64,000 bases of DNA from Burkholderiales bacterium 67-32 (GTDB taxonomy: Bacteria; Pseudomonadota; Gammaproteobacteria; Burkholderiales; Burkholderiaceae_B), in assembly GCA_001898625.1 (NCBI GenBank), contig MKUP01000012.1:248001-312000 (forward strand). The letters are read 5' to 3'. Shown here one piece after another: positions 35,810-44,835 of this stretch; the first letter of the stretch is position 1; each line of letters opens with the position of its first letter. The translations under genes were made by a program, and so were the position numbers. Under the pieces are notes generated by a model, which saw only the letters and a list, made by a program, of their open reading frames with translations, was not told where the DNA came from and searched no databases.

Positions 35810-36808
35810 ATGCATGACATCACCGCGATCTTCGAGGACGGCCGGACGGTCCGCTTTCCCGCCCGGTCCGGCGAGGTGGTCTACCAGGCCGCCTATCGCG
35901 CCTCGGTGCAACTGGCCCACGACTGCCTGGAGGGCGCGTGCGGCGAATGCAAGGCATGGTGCACGGCGGGCGAGTTCGAGCTGGACGACTACAGCGACGA
36001 GGCCTTGTCGCGCGACGAACGCGACCAGGGGCAGACGCTGCTGTGCAAGATGCGGCCGCGTTCGCCCTGCGTGGTGGAGCTGCCCTATCCCTCCAGCTTC
36101 CAGGCCGGGCACGCGCCGGCGTCCATCGCGGCGCGGCTGGCGGCGGTCGAGCATGTTTCGTCCACGGTCGTGCGGACGCGGCTGGAAACGGCCGCGCCGC
36201 TGGATTTCCTGCCGGGCCAGTACGCCAACCTGTCGGTGCCCGGCGCCGGCGTGTCGCGGGCCTATTCGTTCGCCAACCTGCCGGGACGCAGCTTGCTGGA
36301 GTTCTTCCACAAGCTGGTTCCCGACGGCGCCATGAGCAGCTACCTCGCCCAGCGGGCAACGGTGGGCGACACGCTGGCGCTGACGCCGCCGTCCGGCCAT
36401 TTCTACCTGCGCGAGAATGGCCGGCCGCTGCTGCTGATCGCCGGCGGTACGGGGCTGGCGCCCTTTCTGTCCATGCTGGGCCACCTGGCGCGCGCGCCCC
36501 GGGCGGCGCCGCCGATCCGGCTGCTGGTCGGGGCCAACGCGGCGGCGGAGTTCTTCGCCCAAGAGCAACTGGCCGAGCTGGCCGGCATCCTGCCCGTGGA
36601 GATCGAGCGCATCGCGGTCTCCGGCGAAGGATGGACCGGCGCCGCCGGCCACGTCACGCAACTGCTGCGCGACGACATGCTGCGGGATGCGCCCGATGTC
36701 TATTTGTGCGGCCCGCCGCCCATGATCGAGTCCTGCGCCGGCTGGCTGGCGGCGCGGGGCGTGGATCGCCACCGGGTCCGGGCCGAGAAGTTTCTTCCCT
36801 CGGCCTGA
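35810..36808 (+). CDS. dioxygenase reductase: ferredoxin-FAD-NAD(P) protein (BenC-like)
   Basis: The 332-residue electron-transfer component taking electrons from NAD(P)H to the dioxygenase. A plant-type [2Fe-2S] domain leads (Cys39-x4-Cys44-x2-Cys47, Cys79), followed by an FAD domain with the flavin-binding SRAYSFANLPG and an NAD domain with IAGGTGLAPFLSML and DVYLCGPPPMIES. The one-polypeptide ferredoxin-reductase layout is that of BenC/AntC, consistent with a two-component (class IB) system. Confidence 0.93.
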   Translation: MHDITAIFEDGRTVRFPARSGEVVYQAAYRASVQLAHDCLEGACGECKAWCTAGEFELDDYSDEALSRDERDQGQTLLCKMRPRSPCVVELPYPSSFQAGHAPASIAARLAAVEHVSSTVVRTRLETAAPLDFLPGQYANLSVPGAGVSRAYSFANLPGRSLLEFFHKLVPDGAMSSYLAQRATVGDTLALTPPSGHFYLRENGRPLLLIAGGTGLAPFLSMLGHLARAPRAAPPIRLLVGANAAAEFFAQEQLAELAGILPVEIERIAVSGEGWTGAAGHVTQLLRDDMLRDAPDVYLCGPPPMIESCAGWLAARGVDRHRVRAEKFLPSA

Positions 36809-36870
36809 ACGCCGGCCGGATCGCAAGTGACCGCAGTGTCACGCAGTGCCCATACCAACTGGAGACAAGC

Positions 36871-37866
36871 ATGCCCAAGTCCATTCCGTCCGTCCGTACC
36901 CGGCGCGCCGCCTGTCTGCTCGTGGCCGGCAGCCTGCTGTCCGTCCACGCCGCGGCCGGCGCGAAAGAGGAAGCCTGGCCCGCCAAGCCCATCCGCGTCG
37001 TCGTGGCCTTCGCGCCCGGCGGGCTGACCGACATCATCGCCCGGGCCTTCCAGCCGCGCCTGGCGGAGATCTTCGGCCAGCCGGTCATCATCGAGAACCG
37101 TCCCGCGGCCGGCGGGACCGTGGCCGAAGGCGCCGTGGCGCGGGCCGAGCCGGACGGCTACACGCTGCTGATGACCGCCGACGGCGTGCCGGCCAATCCG
37201 CATCTTTACAAGGGGCTGTCCTACGACATGTTCCGCGACCTCCAGCCGGTCAGCCAGTTGGTGCGCATTCCGCTGGTCATGCTGGTCAATCCTTCCCTGC
37301 CGGTGAAGTCCGTCAAGGAACTGGTCTCGTTCGCCGCCGCCGCGCCGGGCAAGTATTCCTATGCGAGCCCCGGGGCGGGCACCAGCAACCATCTGTTCTT
37401 CGAAGTGTTCAAGGACATGACACGGATGGACATGGTGCATGCGCCGTACAAGGGCGGCAGCCCCGCCATGACCGACCTGGTGGGCGGACACGTGCAGGCG
37501 CTGCTGATCTCGGCCACCCTGGCGGTGCCCCAGGCGCTGGGCGGGAAGGTGCGGGCGCTGGCGGTCACCAGCGACAAGCGCATGGATGCGCTGCCTGACG
37601 TGCCCACCTTCGCCGAGTCGGGCTATCCCACGTTCAATCCGCACCAGTGGACCGGCCTGTTCGTGCCGGCGGGCACGCCGCCGGCGCTGGTGGCCCGCAT
37701 CCACCAGGCCTTCGCGAAGGCGGCCGAGGCGCCCGACGTGCGCGCGCGGCTGAAGGAACTGTCGGCCGATCCCTACATGACCACGCCCGAGGAGTTCAAG
37801 CAGAACCTTCGTAAGGACTACGACATGCTGGGCGCGCTGATCGAAAGCAAGGGCATCACGCGCTAG
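36871..37866 (+). CDS. Bug family tripartite tricarboxylate transporter receptor
   Basis: A 331-residue Bug/TctC receptor with a signal peptide (TRRAACLLVAGSLLSVHAAAGA), mature start AWPAKPIRVVVAFAPGGLTDIIARA, and AEPDGYTLLMTADG. GGAGA lies 5 bases before the start. It directly follows the dioxygenase reductase (62-base gap) and precedes an MFS permease, so it presumably binds the aromatic substrate. Confidence 0.92.
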   Translation: MPKSIPSVRTRRAACLLVAGSLLSVHAAAGAKEEAWPAKPIRVVVAFAPGGLTDIIARAFQPRLAEIFGQPVIIENRPAAGGTVAEGAVARAEPDGYTLLMTADGVPANPHLYKGLSYDMFRDLQPVSQLVRIPLVMLVNPSLPVKSVKELVSFAAAAPGKYSYASPGAGTSNHLFFEVFKDMTRMDMVHAPYKGGSPAMTDLVGGHVQALLISATLAVPQALGGKVRALAVTSDKRMDALPDVPTFAESGYPTFNPHQWTGLFVPAGTPPALVARIHQAFAKAAEAPDVRARLKELSADPYMTTPEEFKQNLRKDYDMLGALIESKGITR

Positions 37867-37939
37867 CGCCGCGCCCGTCACGCTCCGGGGGAATGCGCTA
37901 CGATGGGCGCGGCCAAAAAGGCATCCCACCGGAGCGGGC

Positions 37940-39238
37940 ATGGAGAACAATACGCCGATCGACCCCTACCGCAAGATCAGCGCGCGCATCATCCCCCTGA
38001 TGATGCTGCTCTACCTGATGGCCTTCCTGGACCGGGTGAACATCAGCTTCGCCGCGCTGACGATGAACCAGGACCTGGGCTTCACGCCCACCATCTTCGG
38101 CTGGGGGGCCGGCATCTTCTTCATCGGCTACTTCCTGTTCGAGATCCCGAGCAACATCATTCTTGAAAAGGTCGGCGCACGCCTGTGGATCGCGCGGATC
38201 ATGGTCACCTGGGGCCTGATCTCGGCGGCCATGGCCTTCGTGTCGGGCACCGCGAGCTTTCTTACGCTGCGCTTCCTGCTCGGGGTCGCCGAAGCGGGAT
38301 TCCTGCCCGGCATGCTGCTCTACCTGACGTACTGGTTCCCGGCCCGGCACCGCGCGAAATTCATCGCCCTGTTCATGGCGGCGGTGCCGCTGGCCAGCGC
38401 GATCGGTTCGCCCATATCCGGCCTGCTGGTCGGCATGGACGACGTGATGGGGCTCAAGGGCTGGCAATGGCTGTTCATCCTGGAAGGGTTGCCGTCGTGC
38501 GTGCTCGGCATCGTGGTCCTGTTCGCGCTGCCGGATCGTCCGGCCAACGCGAAATGGCTGTCGCCGGCCGAACGCGGGATCGTCGAGGCCGACCTGGCGC
38601 GGGACCGGCTGGCCGCGTCGGGCCGCAGCCACCACGCCATGTGGCCGGCCCTGGTGGACCGGCGCGTGCTGGTGCTGTGCGGCGTGTATTTCGGCATCGT
38701 GATCGGCCTGTACGGCATCGGCCTGTGGCTGCCGCAGATCGCCAAGGCGATGGGATACTCGAATGCCGCGATCGGCTTCATCGTGGCCGCGCCCTATGCC
38801 GTCAGCGCGGTGGCCATGCTGGCCTGGGGACGCCGCAGCGACCGCAGCGGCGAACGCGCCGGCCACGTCGCGGCCGCGGCCCTCGTCAGCGTTGCCGGGC
38901 TGCTCGCCAGCCTCTACTTCAGCACGCCGTGGATCGCGCTGTGCTGCCTGGGCCTGGCCTCGGTCGGCATCTATGCCTGCCTGGGGCCGTTCTGGGCCAT
39001 GCCGCCGCTGTTCCTGCAAGGCACGGCCGCGGCGGGCGGCATCGCGCTGATCAACTCGGTTGGCAACCTGGGCGGCTTCGCCGGCCCCTACCTGATGGGC
39101 TGGATCAAGGAACACACCGGCAGCTTCTCGCTGGGCATGGCCGCCATGGCCGGTTGCCTGGGGGTGGCCGCGATACTGGCGCTGTCGCTGAAACGGGAAA
39201 TGCGGGCGATGCGCGACGCGCAGGCGCATAAGCCCTAG
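37940..39238 (+). CDS. MFS transporter, anion:cation symporter family
   Basis: A 432-residue major-facilitator protein of the ACS family (phthalate, hydroxybenzoate and tartrate permease relatives), with 12 expected membrane segments. The family start DPYRKISARIIPLMMLLYLMAFLDRVNISFAALTMNQDLG, FFIGYFLFEIPSNIILEKVGARLWIARIM and the LRFLLGVAEAGFLPG motif are clear. A central hydrophilic loop separates the two six-helix halves. It is the last gene of the dioxygenase group and probably imports the aromatic acid. Confidence 0.92.
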   Translation: MENNTPIDPYRKISARIIPLMMLLYLMAFLDRVNISFAALTMNQDLGFTPTIFGWGAGIFFIGYFLFEIPSNIILEKVGARLWIARIMVTWGLISAAMAFVSGTASFLTLRFLLGVAEAGFLPGMLLYLTYWFPARHRAKFIALFMAAVPLASAIGSPISGLLVGMDDVMGLKGWQWLFILEGLPSCVLGIVVLFALPDRPANAKWLSPAERGIVEADLARDRLAASGRSHHAMWPALVDRRVLVLCGVYFGIVIGLYGIGLWLPQIAKAMGYSNAAIGFIVAAPYAVSAVAMLAWGRRSDRSGERAGHVAAAALVSVAGLLASLYFSTPWIALCCLGLASVGIYACLGPFWAMPPLFLQGTAAAGGIALINSVGNLGGFAGPYLMGWIKEHTGSFSLGMAAMAGCLGVAAILALSLKREMRAMRDAQAHKP

Positions 39239-39272
39239 CTTTCCGCGGTCCGTTTCCCTCTCTGGACCTGAT

Positions 39273-39301
39273 GCGTGGCCGATACGGATGATCGGCCACG
39301 C
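39273..39301. terminator. perfect 11-bp hairpin after the MFS gene
   Basis: GCGTGGCCGAT-ACGGATG-ATCGGCCACGC forms an 11-base-pair perfect stem with a 7-base loop, 34 bases after the MFS stop codon. No T-run follows, so termination would need a factor, or it may protect the mRNA end. Confidence 0.5.
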
Positions 39302-39345
39302 GGCGGTTGCCTGTTGGCGCTGATGGCGAGTATTATCGATTCGGT

Positions 39346-39363
39346 TGATATATCATGTAAAAT
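39346..39363 (+). promoter_or_regulatory. TGATATATCA operator next to a -10 element
   Basis: The perfect 10-base palindrome TGATATATCA (39346-39355) is followed two bases later by TAAAAT (39358-39363), a good -10 hexamer; no clear -35 is seen. It lies about 120 bases upstream of the Bug gene at 39483. The same palindrome stands beside a -10 at 44727-44742, pointing to one regulator for both, probably the GntR protein encoded at 40474. Confidence 0.5.
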
Positions 39364-39482
39364 GTTAGATCCATCCGGGTCGGAAGCATGCCCGGGCGGC
39401 CCGGCAGCGCATGTCCCTTCGGCTCGCGGCGCCTTCGGCGTGGTGCGGCCGTTCACCCCACCTGTCCTGAACGAGGTATGCC

Positions 39483-40469
39483 GTGAACCGATTCCGCTTC
39501 ATGTCCGCCGGCGCCCTGCTGTGCCTGGGCCTGACCGTCCTGCCCAGCCTGTCGTCCGCCCAGGCGCCCGCCTATCCTTCCAAGCCGCTGCGCCTGTTGG
39601 TCAGCAACCCGCCGGGCGGCACCGTCGATACGCTGGCCCGCGCGGTGGCCGAAGGCCTGACGCAGAACCTGGGCCAGACCGTGGTGGTCGAGAACAAGCC
39701 AGGTGTCAACGGCAACATCGCGGCGGACCTGGTCGCCAAGGCGCCCGCCGACGGCCATACCCTGCTGATGACGCCGCCCGGGCCGCTTACGGTCAACGCC
39801 GTGCTGTATTCCACGCTCCCGTTCGACCCCGATACCGCCTTCGCGCCGGTGTCCGAGGTGGCCATCGCGCCGTTGGTGCTGGTGGTGCCCAAGGCCCTGC
39901 CGGTCCATGACCTGAAGGAACTGCTGGCCTACATGAAGGCGAACCCGGCCAAGGCGAATTTCGCGTCCCAGGGCAATGCCTCGTCGGGCCACCTGGCGAT
40001 GGAACTGCTCAAGAGCCGGACCGGACTGGCGGCGGCCCACGTTCCCTACAAGGGAAGCGCGCCGGCGCTGAACGACCTGCTGGGCGGCAACGTCTCCATG
40101 ATGTTCGACAACGTGACCAGCAGCCTGCCGCAGATCCGCGCGGGCGCGCTGCGCGCCATCGCGGTGGCCGAGCGTACCCGCCTGCAGGTGCTGCCGGACG
40201 TGCCCACGGTGGAAGAACAGGGCGTGCCCGGGTTCGAACTGACGCCGTGGTTCGGCATCGTCACCACCGGCGGCACGCCGGCTCCCGTGGTCGAGAAGCT
40301 GAGCCGGTCGGTCGCCGACGTGCTCAATTCGCCGGCCGTGCGCAAGCGCTTCGAATCCATAGGAGTGGAGCTGCGGCCCTCGTCGCCGTCGGCGTTCGGG
40401 ACCTACATCAAGGCGCAGTCCACCGAGTTGACGCGCCTGGTCAAGGCGTCGGGCGCCAAGGCGGACTGA
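39483..40469 (+). CDS. Bug family tripartite tricarboxylate transporter receptor
   Basis: A 328-residue Bug/TctC receptor starting with GTG behind GAGG. The signal peptide (FMSAGALLCLGLTVLPSLSSA) leads to AYPSKPLRLLVSNPPGGTVDTLARAVAEG, and APADGHTLLMTPPG. It converges with the GntR gene, 4 bases apart. Its promoter shares an operator-like palindrome with the ABC-transporter operon at 44836, so it probably serves the same pathway. Confidence 0.92.
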   Translation: MNRFRFMSAGALLCLGLTVLPSLSSAQAPAYPSKPLRLLVSNPPGGTVDTLARAVAEGLTQNLGQTVVVENKPGVNGNIAADLVAKAPADGHTLLMTPPGPLTVNAVLYSTLPFDPDTAFAPVSEVAIAPLVLVVPKALPVHDLKELLAYMKANPAKANFASQGNASSGHLAMELLKSRTGLAAAHVPYKGSAPALNDLLGGNVSMMFDNVTSSLPQIRAGALRAIAVAERTRLQVLPDVPTVEEQGVPGFELTPWFGIVTTGGTPAPVVEKLSRSVADVLNSPAVRKRFESIGVELRPSSPSAFGTYIKAQSTELTRLVKASGAKAD

Positions 40470-40473
40470 CCCG

Positions 40474-41190
40474 CTAGCGTTGCAGCGCCGAGGCCTTGAT
40501 GATGCGGCGCTGCAAGGACGTCAGGTGGTCGCGCATGGCCTTGCGCGCCTCGCCGGGATCGCGCTCGACGATGGCCTTCATGATGCGCGTGTGTTCTTTC
40601 TGGTTGATGACCAGGCCGTCCGGAGACATGATGCGCAAGTGCCAGATGATGTCCGAGCGCTGCTGCAGCGGCCGCTGCGCGTCGGCCAGGATCTCGTTGC
40701 CTGCGGCCTCGGCCACCAGGCCGTGGAAGGCACGGTCCAGCGCCATGGCCGACGTGCGCTGGCTTTGCTGCTGCACGCCGTCGGCTTCCTCGATCAACCG
40801 CTTCAGTTCCGCGCGCTGCTCGTCCGTGGCCCGTTCGGCGGCCAGCGCCGCGATGTTGGGTTCCATGGCCAGCCGCGCCTCGATCAGCGCGATGATGTCG
40901 TGCAGGGAATCGGACCGGACCACCAGGCCCTTGCGGGGAATGACCTCGATCAGCCGCTCGGCCTGGAGCCGGTGCACGGCCTGGTGGACCGGCATCCGGC
41001 CTATGCCCAGCATCTCGCACAGGGCGAGCTCGTTCAGGAACAGGCCGGGGCGCAGCTCCAGCGACAGGATCTTGTCCCGGATCTCGGTATAGGCGCGGTC
41101 GGTCAATGACACCCGGGGTTCGGCGGGGGGCGCCGCGGAAGCCGTCTTCTTCGATCCGTTCTTGGCGGGCGGTTTGGTCGTTCTTGCCAT
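40474..41190 (-). CDS. GntR family transcriptional regulator, FadR/FCD type
   Basis: A 238-residue GntR regulator. A lysine- and alanine-rich N-terminal tail of about 25 residues precedes the winged helix (LTDRAYTEIRDKILSLELRPGLFLNELALCEMLGIGRMPVHQAVHRLQAERLIEVIPRKGLVV) and the FCD effector domain (ALDRAFHGLVAEAAGN, EHTRIMKAIVERD). It is the only regulator in 39483-49725 and hence the candidate to bind the two TGATATATCA sites. It has no divergent partner. Confidence 0.9.
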   Translation of the reverse strand: MARTTKPPAKNGSKKTASAAPPAEPRVSLTDRAYTEIRDKILSLELRPGLFLNELALCEMLGIGRMPVHQAVHRLQAERLIEVIPRKGLVVRSDSLHDIIALIEARLAMEPNIAALAAERATDEQRAELKRLIEEADGVQQQSQRTSAMALDRAFHGLVAEAAGNEILADAQRPLQQRSDIIWHLRIMSPDGLVINQKEHTRIMKAIVERDPGEARKAMRDHLTSLQRRIIKASALQR

Positions 41191-41275
41191 AAAGAGTGGT
41201 GAAACGGGTACTGGCGGGGCCGGCGGTCATGGGCGGGTGTGGGCTCCGTCGGCGATTTATACCTCACAAACCTGC

Positions 41276-42019
41276 CTAGGGCGAAACGGCGCGCGGAATC
41301 ATGCGGCGTTCCACCACGTTTCCGGACACGGTCGAGGCCCCGTCCGAGATCAGGTGCATCAGCAGCGGCACGACCTCTTCGGGCTGCGACACGCCCAGTG
41401 CGCGGTCATAGCCGTCCACCTCTTCCCGCGAGGCGCTGGCCAGGAACACGGGCGTGGCCACCAGCCCGGGCGACACCGCGTTGATGCGCACGCCATGGGG
41501 CCGCAGTTCGTGCGCGGCCGACTTGACCAGCCCGACGATGCCGGCCTTGGTCGCGGCGTAGGCCGCCGCGCCCGGCCAGCCGGCGCTGGCCAGGCCCGAG
41601 GTGAAGGCCAGGATGGACCCCGACCGCTGCGCCTTCATGATGGGCATCAGCGCTCGCAGCAGGTAGAACACCCCGCTCAGGTTGACGTCCAGGTGCTGCT
41701 GCCACAGCGCGTCCTGCATGGCGTCGATTGCCATGCGGCGCTGGATGGCGGAGGTGATGATGGCGGCATCGACCCGGCCCTGGAGACGGCGGGCCGCCTC
41801 CACCGCGGCTGCGGCTTCGGCAGGAACGCCGATGTCCGCCCGCAGCGTCCGTATCGCGGGCGACGCCGCGGCCAGCGACGCCAGGCCCTGGACATCGACG
41901 TCGGAGGCCAGGACCGCGGCACCGGCCTGCGCGCACGCCAGCGCGGCGGCGCGGCCGATGCCCGATGCCGCGCCGGCCACGAACACGGTGCGTTCCCGGA
42001 AGTCGTAGCTGACCTTCAT
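41276..42019 (-). CDS. short-chain dehydrogenase/reductase
   Basis: A 247-residue SDR-family NAD(P)-dependent oxidoreductase. The cofactor motif VAGAASGIG (positions 14-22), the NAG-like region, and the catalytic serine and Tyr-x3-Lys (AAYAATKAGIVGL) are present. The substrate is not identifiable. Its start overlaps the stop of the flavin monooxygenase gene by 4 bases (ATGA), so both are made together. Confidence 0.9.
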   Translation of the reverse strand: MKVSYDFRERTVFVAGAASGIGRAAALACAQAGAAVLASDVDVQGLASLAAASPAIRTLRADIGVPAEAAAAVEAARRLQGRVDAAIITSAIQRRMAIDAMQDALWQQHLDVNLSGVFYLLRALMPIMKAQRSGSILAFTSGLASAGWPGAAAYAATKAGIVGLVKSAAHELRPHGVRINAVSPGLVATPVFLASASREEVDGYDRALGVSQPEEVVPLLMHLISDGASTVSGNVVERRMIPRAVSP

Positions 42020-43629
42020 GCCGCCTCCTGCTGGCCGGGCGCGCGGCCGGTGATGTGCTGGTACAGGGATTGCGCCGCGCCGCTCGTGATGGGCACGATG
42101 GCGGCCACGTGATGATCGGGCCGCACGAGCACCAGCGTGCCATCGGCCACGCCCAGCCGCTTGCGCAGGATGTTGCCCGGATCGAACAGCGTCTGCGCCC
42201 GCAGGCCGGAGTCCAGCGGGGCGTCCCAGGACGACACCGCGTAGTGCGCCAGCGCCGGCGAGGTATTGGGCGGCAGTGCCGGACGGCGCCGCACGTCGCA
42301 GAAGTACAGCGCCGTGAAACGGCTGACGCAGACGTCGTGGATGCGCTGCTGGACGCCGCCGCCGGTGTGCACCAGGTAATCGGGCAGGCGATCGCCCACG
42401 GCCAGCGGCGGGGTGGTGCCCGCCGCCACCATCGACCAACTGCCGGTGCCGGCCACGTCCAGCCGCACGCTCAGCATCGCGCGCGTGGCCGCGTTGCTCC
42501 AGTTGTTGTCCGACATCGCGGCAACGGCATCGCCGCGCTTGCTCATGTACAGGCGGGCGGCCTCGGCCATTTCGCCCGAGCCCTTCAGCGCCAGCGGCTT
42601 CTGTTCGCTTTCGTAGCCGTCCAGGATGTGTTCGCCGGCCCAGCCGCGCAAGAACCACGACAGCCGCCACGGCAGGTTCGAGGCGTCCAGCGCGCCGGTG
42701 TTCAGGCCCAGGGCCCACATGGGCGTGATCAGGTGGGCGGCGTCGCCCATCAGGAAGACGCGTCCGTCCCGCCAGCGGCTGGCCACCCGGTGATGCACCT
42801 TGTAGACCACCTTGTTCAGCAGGCGCACGTTCTGCGCCTGCCCGATGAAGCGCAGCGATTTTTCCTTCAGGGCCTCATCGGACGGTTCGTCCACGCCGGG
42901 TGGGAGCGGGTACAGGAAGCGCCAGCAATGCGGGTGGCGCACCAGCACCATCCATTCCTCGGGGTCCGAGAAATAGGCCAGGTAGGGATAGTCGCGCGGG
43001 TTCTCGATGTCGAGGTCCACCACCAGGTCGACCAGTGAGTACTTCTCGGCCAGCGAGGTGCCGTCCACCGTCACGCCCAGTTGTTCGCGAACCGTGCTGC
43101 GGCCGCCGTCGCAGGCCAGCAGGAAGGCCGCCTCGACCTGGCGTGGGCCGTCGGGCGTCTCCAGGTGCAGCACGACGTGGTCCGGATGCTGGTCGAAGCG
43201 CGCGAGGCGGTGCTTCAGGTGCAACCGCGCGAGTCCGCTGCGGCCGATGGCCGCCGCCAGGATGGGTTCCAGGTCCTGCTGGGGAAGGTTGATGACGAAG
43301 GGATAGCGGGTTTCCTGCGCCAGCACGCCCAGGTTGAGCGGGAACGAGGACGCTTGCGTGCGGCGGTCGATCTCGCCGATCTCGTCCACGCGCAGTGCCT
43401 GTGCCAGCACGTCGTCGGCCACGCCGTAGCGGTGGAAGATCTCCAGCGTGCGGGCGAGCACCGTGCCGGCCTTGGTGTCCAGGGACAGGGCCGCGTCTTC
43501 CTCGAACACGACGCAGGCAATGCCGTGATGGGCCAGGCCCAGCGCCGTGGCGAGCCCGACCGGTCCGCCACCGACGATGGCGACCGGCCGCGCCATGGCG
43601 AGCGCGGGATGGTGGGGCGTAGCAGTCAT
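42016..43629 (-). CDS. FAD-dependent aromatic monooxygenase
   Basis: A 537-residue single-component flavoprotein hydroxylase of the PheA/MhpA group. It has the FAD-binding VAIVGGGPVGLATALGLAHHGI, the LLACDGGRSTVREQLG motif binding FAD and NAD(P)H, GRVFLMGDAAHLITPMWALGLNTGALDASNL, and a thioredoxin-like C-terminal domain. It would hydroxylate a phenolic ring. It lies between the SDR gene and the gene of an ABC-importer binding protein. Confidence 0.9.
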   Translation of the reverse strand: MTATPHHPALAMARPVAIVGGGPVGLATALGLAHHGIACVVFEEDAALSLDTKAGTVLARTLEIFHRYGVADDVLAQALRVDEIGEIDRRTQASSFPLNLGVLAQETRYPFVINLPQQDLEPILAAAIGRSGLARLHLKHRLARFDQHPDHVVLHLETPDGPRQVEAAFLLACDGGRSTVREQLGVTVDGTSLAEKYSLVDLVVDLDIENPRDYPYLAYFSDPEEWMVLVRHPHCWRFLYPLPPGVDEPSDEALKEKSLRFIGQAQNVRLLNKVVYKVHHRVASRWRDGRVFLMGDAAHLITPMWALGLNTGALDASNLPWRLSWFLRGWAGEHILDGYESEQKPLALKGSGEMAEAARLYMSKRGDAVAAMSDNNWSNAATRAMLSVRLDVAGTGSWSMVAAGTTPPLAVGDRLPDYLVHTGGGVQQRIHDVCVSRFTALYFCDVRRRPALPPNTSPALAHYAVSSWDAPLDSGLRAQTLFDPGNILRKRLGVADGTLVLVRPDHHVAAIVPITSGAAQSLYQHITGRAPGQQEAA

Positions 43630-43641
43630 CGCGGGCCTCGG

Positions 43642-44643
43642 TCAGGGGCGGATCGGCGGATTGGGCAGGTAGCCGGGGGCGTAGATGCCTTCGGCGGTCA
43701 GCGGCGTGCCCGTCACGGCCACGTTGTCGTTGATGAATTTGACGGTGCGCCGCATCTTGTCCAGCGAGACGACGCCGTAGCCGTCCTTCTCCACGTCGGG
43801 CGTGATGGCCACGCGGCGCAGGATCTGGATTTCCTCGGCCGCCACCTGCGGGTCCAGCGCCTTGATGTACTGGATCTGCAGGCGCGCCGCTTCCTCCGGA
43901 TTGTTGAGCGCGTACTGCCAGCCGCGCAGCGCCGCCCGCACGAAGCCCTTGACCACGTCGGGATTGGCCTTCAGGTAGCTGTCCTTGACGCCTATGCCGT
44001 TCGAATAGATGTCGAGCCCGTAGTCGCCCAGGAACAGGCACTTGGGCTGCGCGCCGGTGACCGCGCGCCGGATCGAGGGTTCGCTCATCAGGAAGGTGTC
44101 GATCGCCGCGACCTTGCGCGCGGCCAGCATGGGCACGCGGGCTGCGCCGTCGATGTTGACCACCTTGAGCGAGGAGCCGTCCTGGCCGTTCATCTGCATG
44201 AAGGCGCGGAAGATCTGGGGCACGAAGGAACTGGTGCTCGAACCGATCTCCAGCGACACCATGTCCTTGGGGCTGGACACGTTGGCGCCGGGATTCAGGC
44301 TGAACACACAGTAGGGCGGCTTCTGGTAGTTGACCGCCACCATGCGGATGTTGGCGCCGGCGCTGCCGCTGGCGACCAGGCTGGGTACGTCCACCAGGCC
44401 CAGTTCGGCGATGCCGGACTCGACCATGCGGATGGCATCGGCCGTGCCTTTGGACGGAAGGATGGAGACGTCGAGCTTCTCGTCCTTGAAGTAGCCCTTG
44501 GCCAGGGCCACGTACCAGGGCGCGTGGCGTCCCAGTGGAACGAAGTCCAGCACGAACTTGACGCTCTTGTCCTGGGCCTGCGCCGGGGCGGCGAAGGCGG
44601 CGGCAAGAGCGGTGATCGCCAGCAGTTTTTTCGAGAGCTTCAT
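43642..44643 (-). CDS. ABC transporter substrate-binding protein, NMT1/SsuA-like
   Basis: A 333-residue periplasmic binding protein of the NMT1/THI5-like group (aromatic, sulfonate, pyrimidine or nitrate importers). It has a signal peptide (MKLSKKLLAITALAAAFAAPAQAQ) and family segments FVLDFVPLGRHAPWYVALAKGYFKDEKLDV and MVESGIAELGLVDVPSLVASG. The ATPase and permease are encoded divergently from 44836, so the importer is split across two strands with the control region between. GAGGA supports the start at 44643. Confidence 0.9.
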   Translation of the reverse strand: MKLSKKLLAITALAAAFAAPAQAQDKSVKFVLDFVPLGRHAPWYVALAKGYFKDEKLDVSILPSKGTADAIRMVESGIAELGLVDVPSLVASGSAGANIRMVAVNYQKPPYCVFSLNPGANVSSPKDMVSLEIGSSTSSFVPQIFRAFMQMNGQDGSSLKVVNIDGAARVPMLAARKVAAIDTFLMSEPSIRRAVTGAQPKCLFLGDYGLDIYSNGIGVKDSYLKANPDVVKGFVRAALRGWQYALNNPEEAARLQIQYIKALDPQVAAEEIQILRRVAITPDVEKDGYGVVSLDKMRRTVKFINDNVAVTGTPLTAEGIYAPGYLPNPPIRP

Positions 44644-44713
44644 ACATCCTCGCAATGGAAGTGAGGTGGGGAAGACACGGGTACGGCGGTGATCAGGGCG
44701 CTGCCGGACGTCG

Positions 44714-44742
44714 TTGACAGCGCCAGTGATATATCAAATAAT
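44714..44742 (+). promoter_or_regulatory. promoter with TGATATATCA operator
   Basis: TTGACA (44714-44719), exactly 17 bases, AATAAT (44737-44742): a near-consensus promoter. The palindrome TGATATATCA (44727-44736) fills the spacer right up to the -10. It is placed to repress transcription of the ABC-cupin-dioxygenase genes on the plus strand, and is central enough to also affect the divergent gene at 44643. Confidence 0.65.
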
Positions 44743-44835
44743 ATCTCACACGAATTGGCTTATCCAAGAAATTTGCGCAGTCCTGTTCCATCCCGCCTCC
44801 CGCCCAGGGCGGCCCTTCATGGAGAACCTGGATTC

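Noticed and set aside
39273-39301. Rho-independent terminator
   Set aside because: The stem is perfect but no T-run follows, so I list it only as a possible factor-dependent terminator or mRNA end structure.
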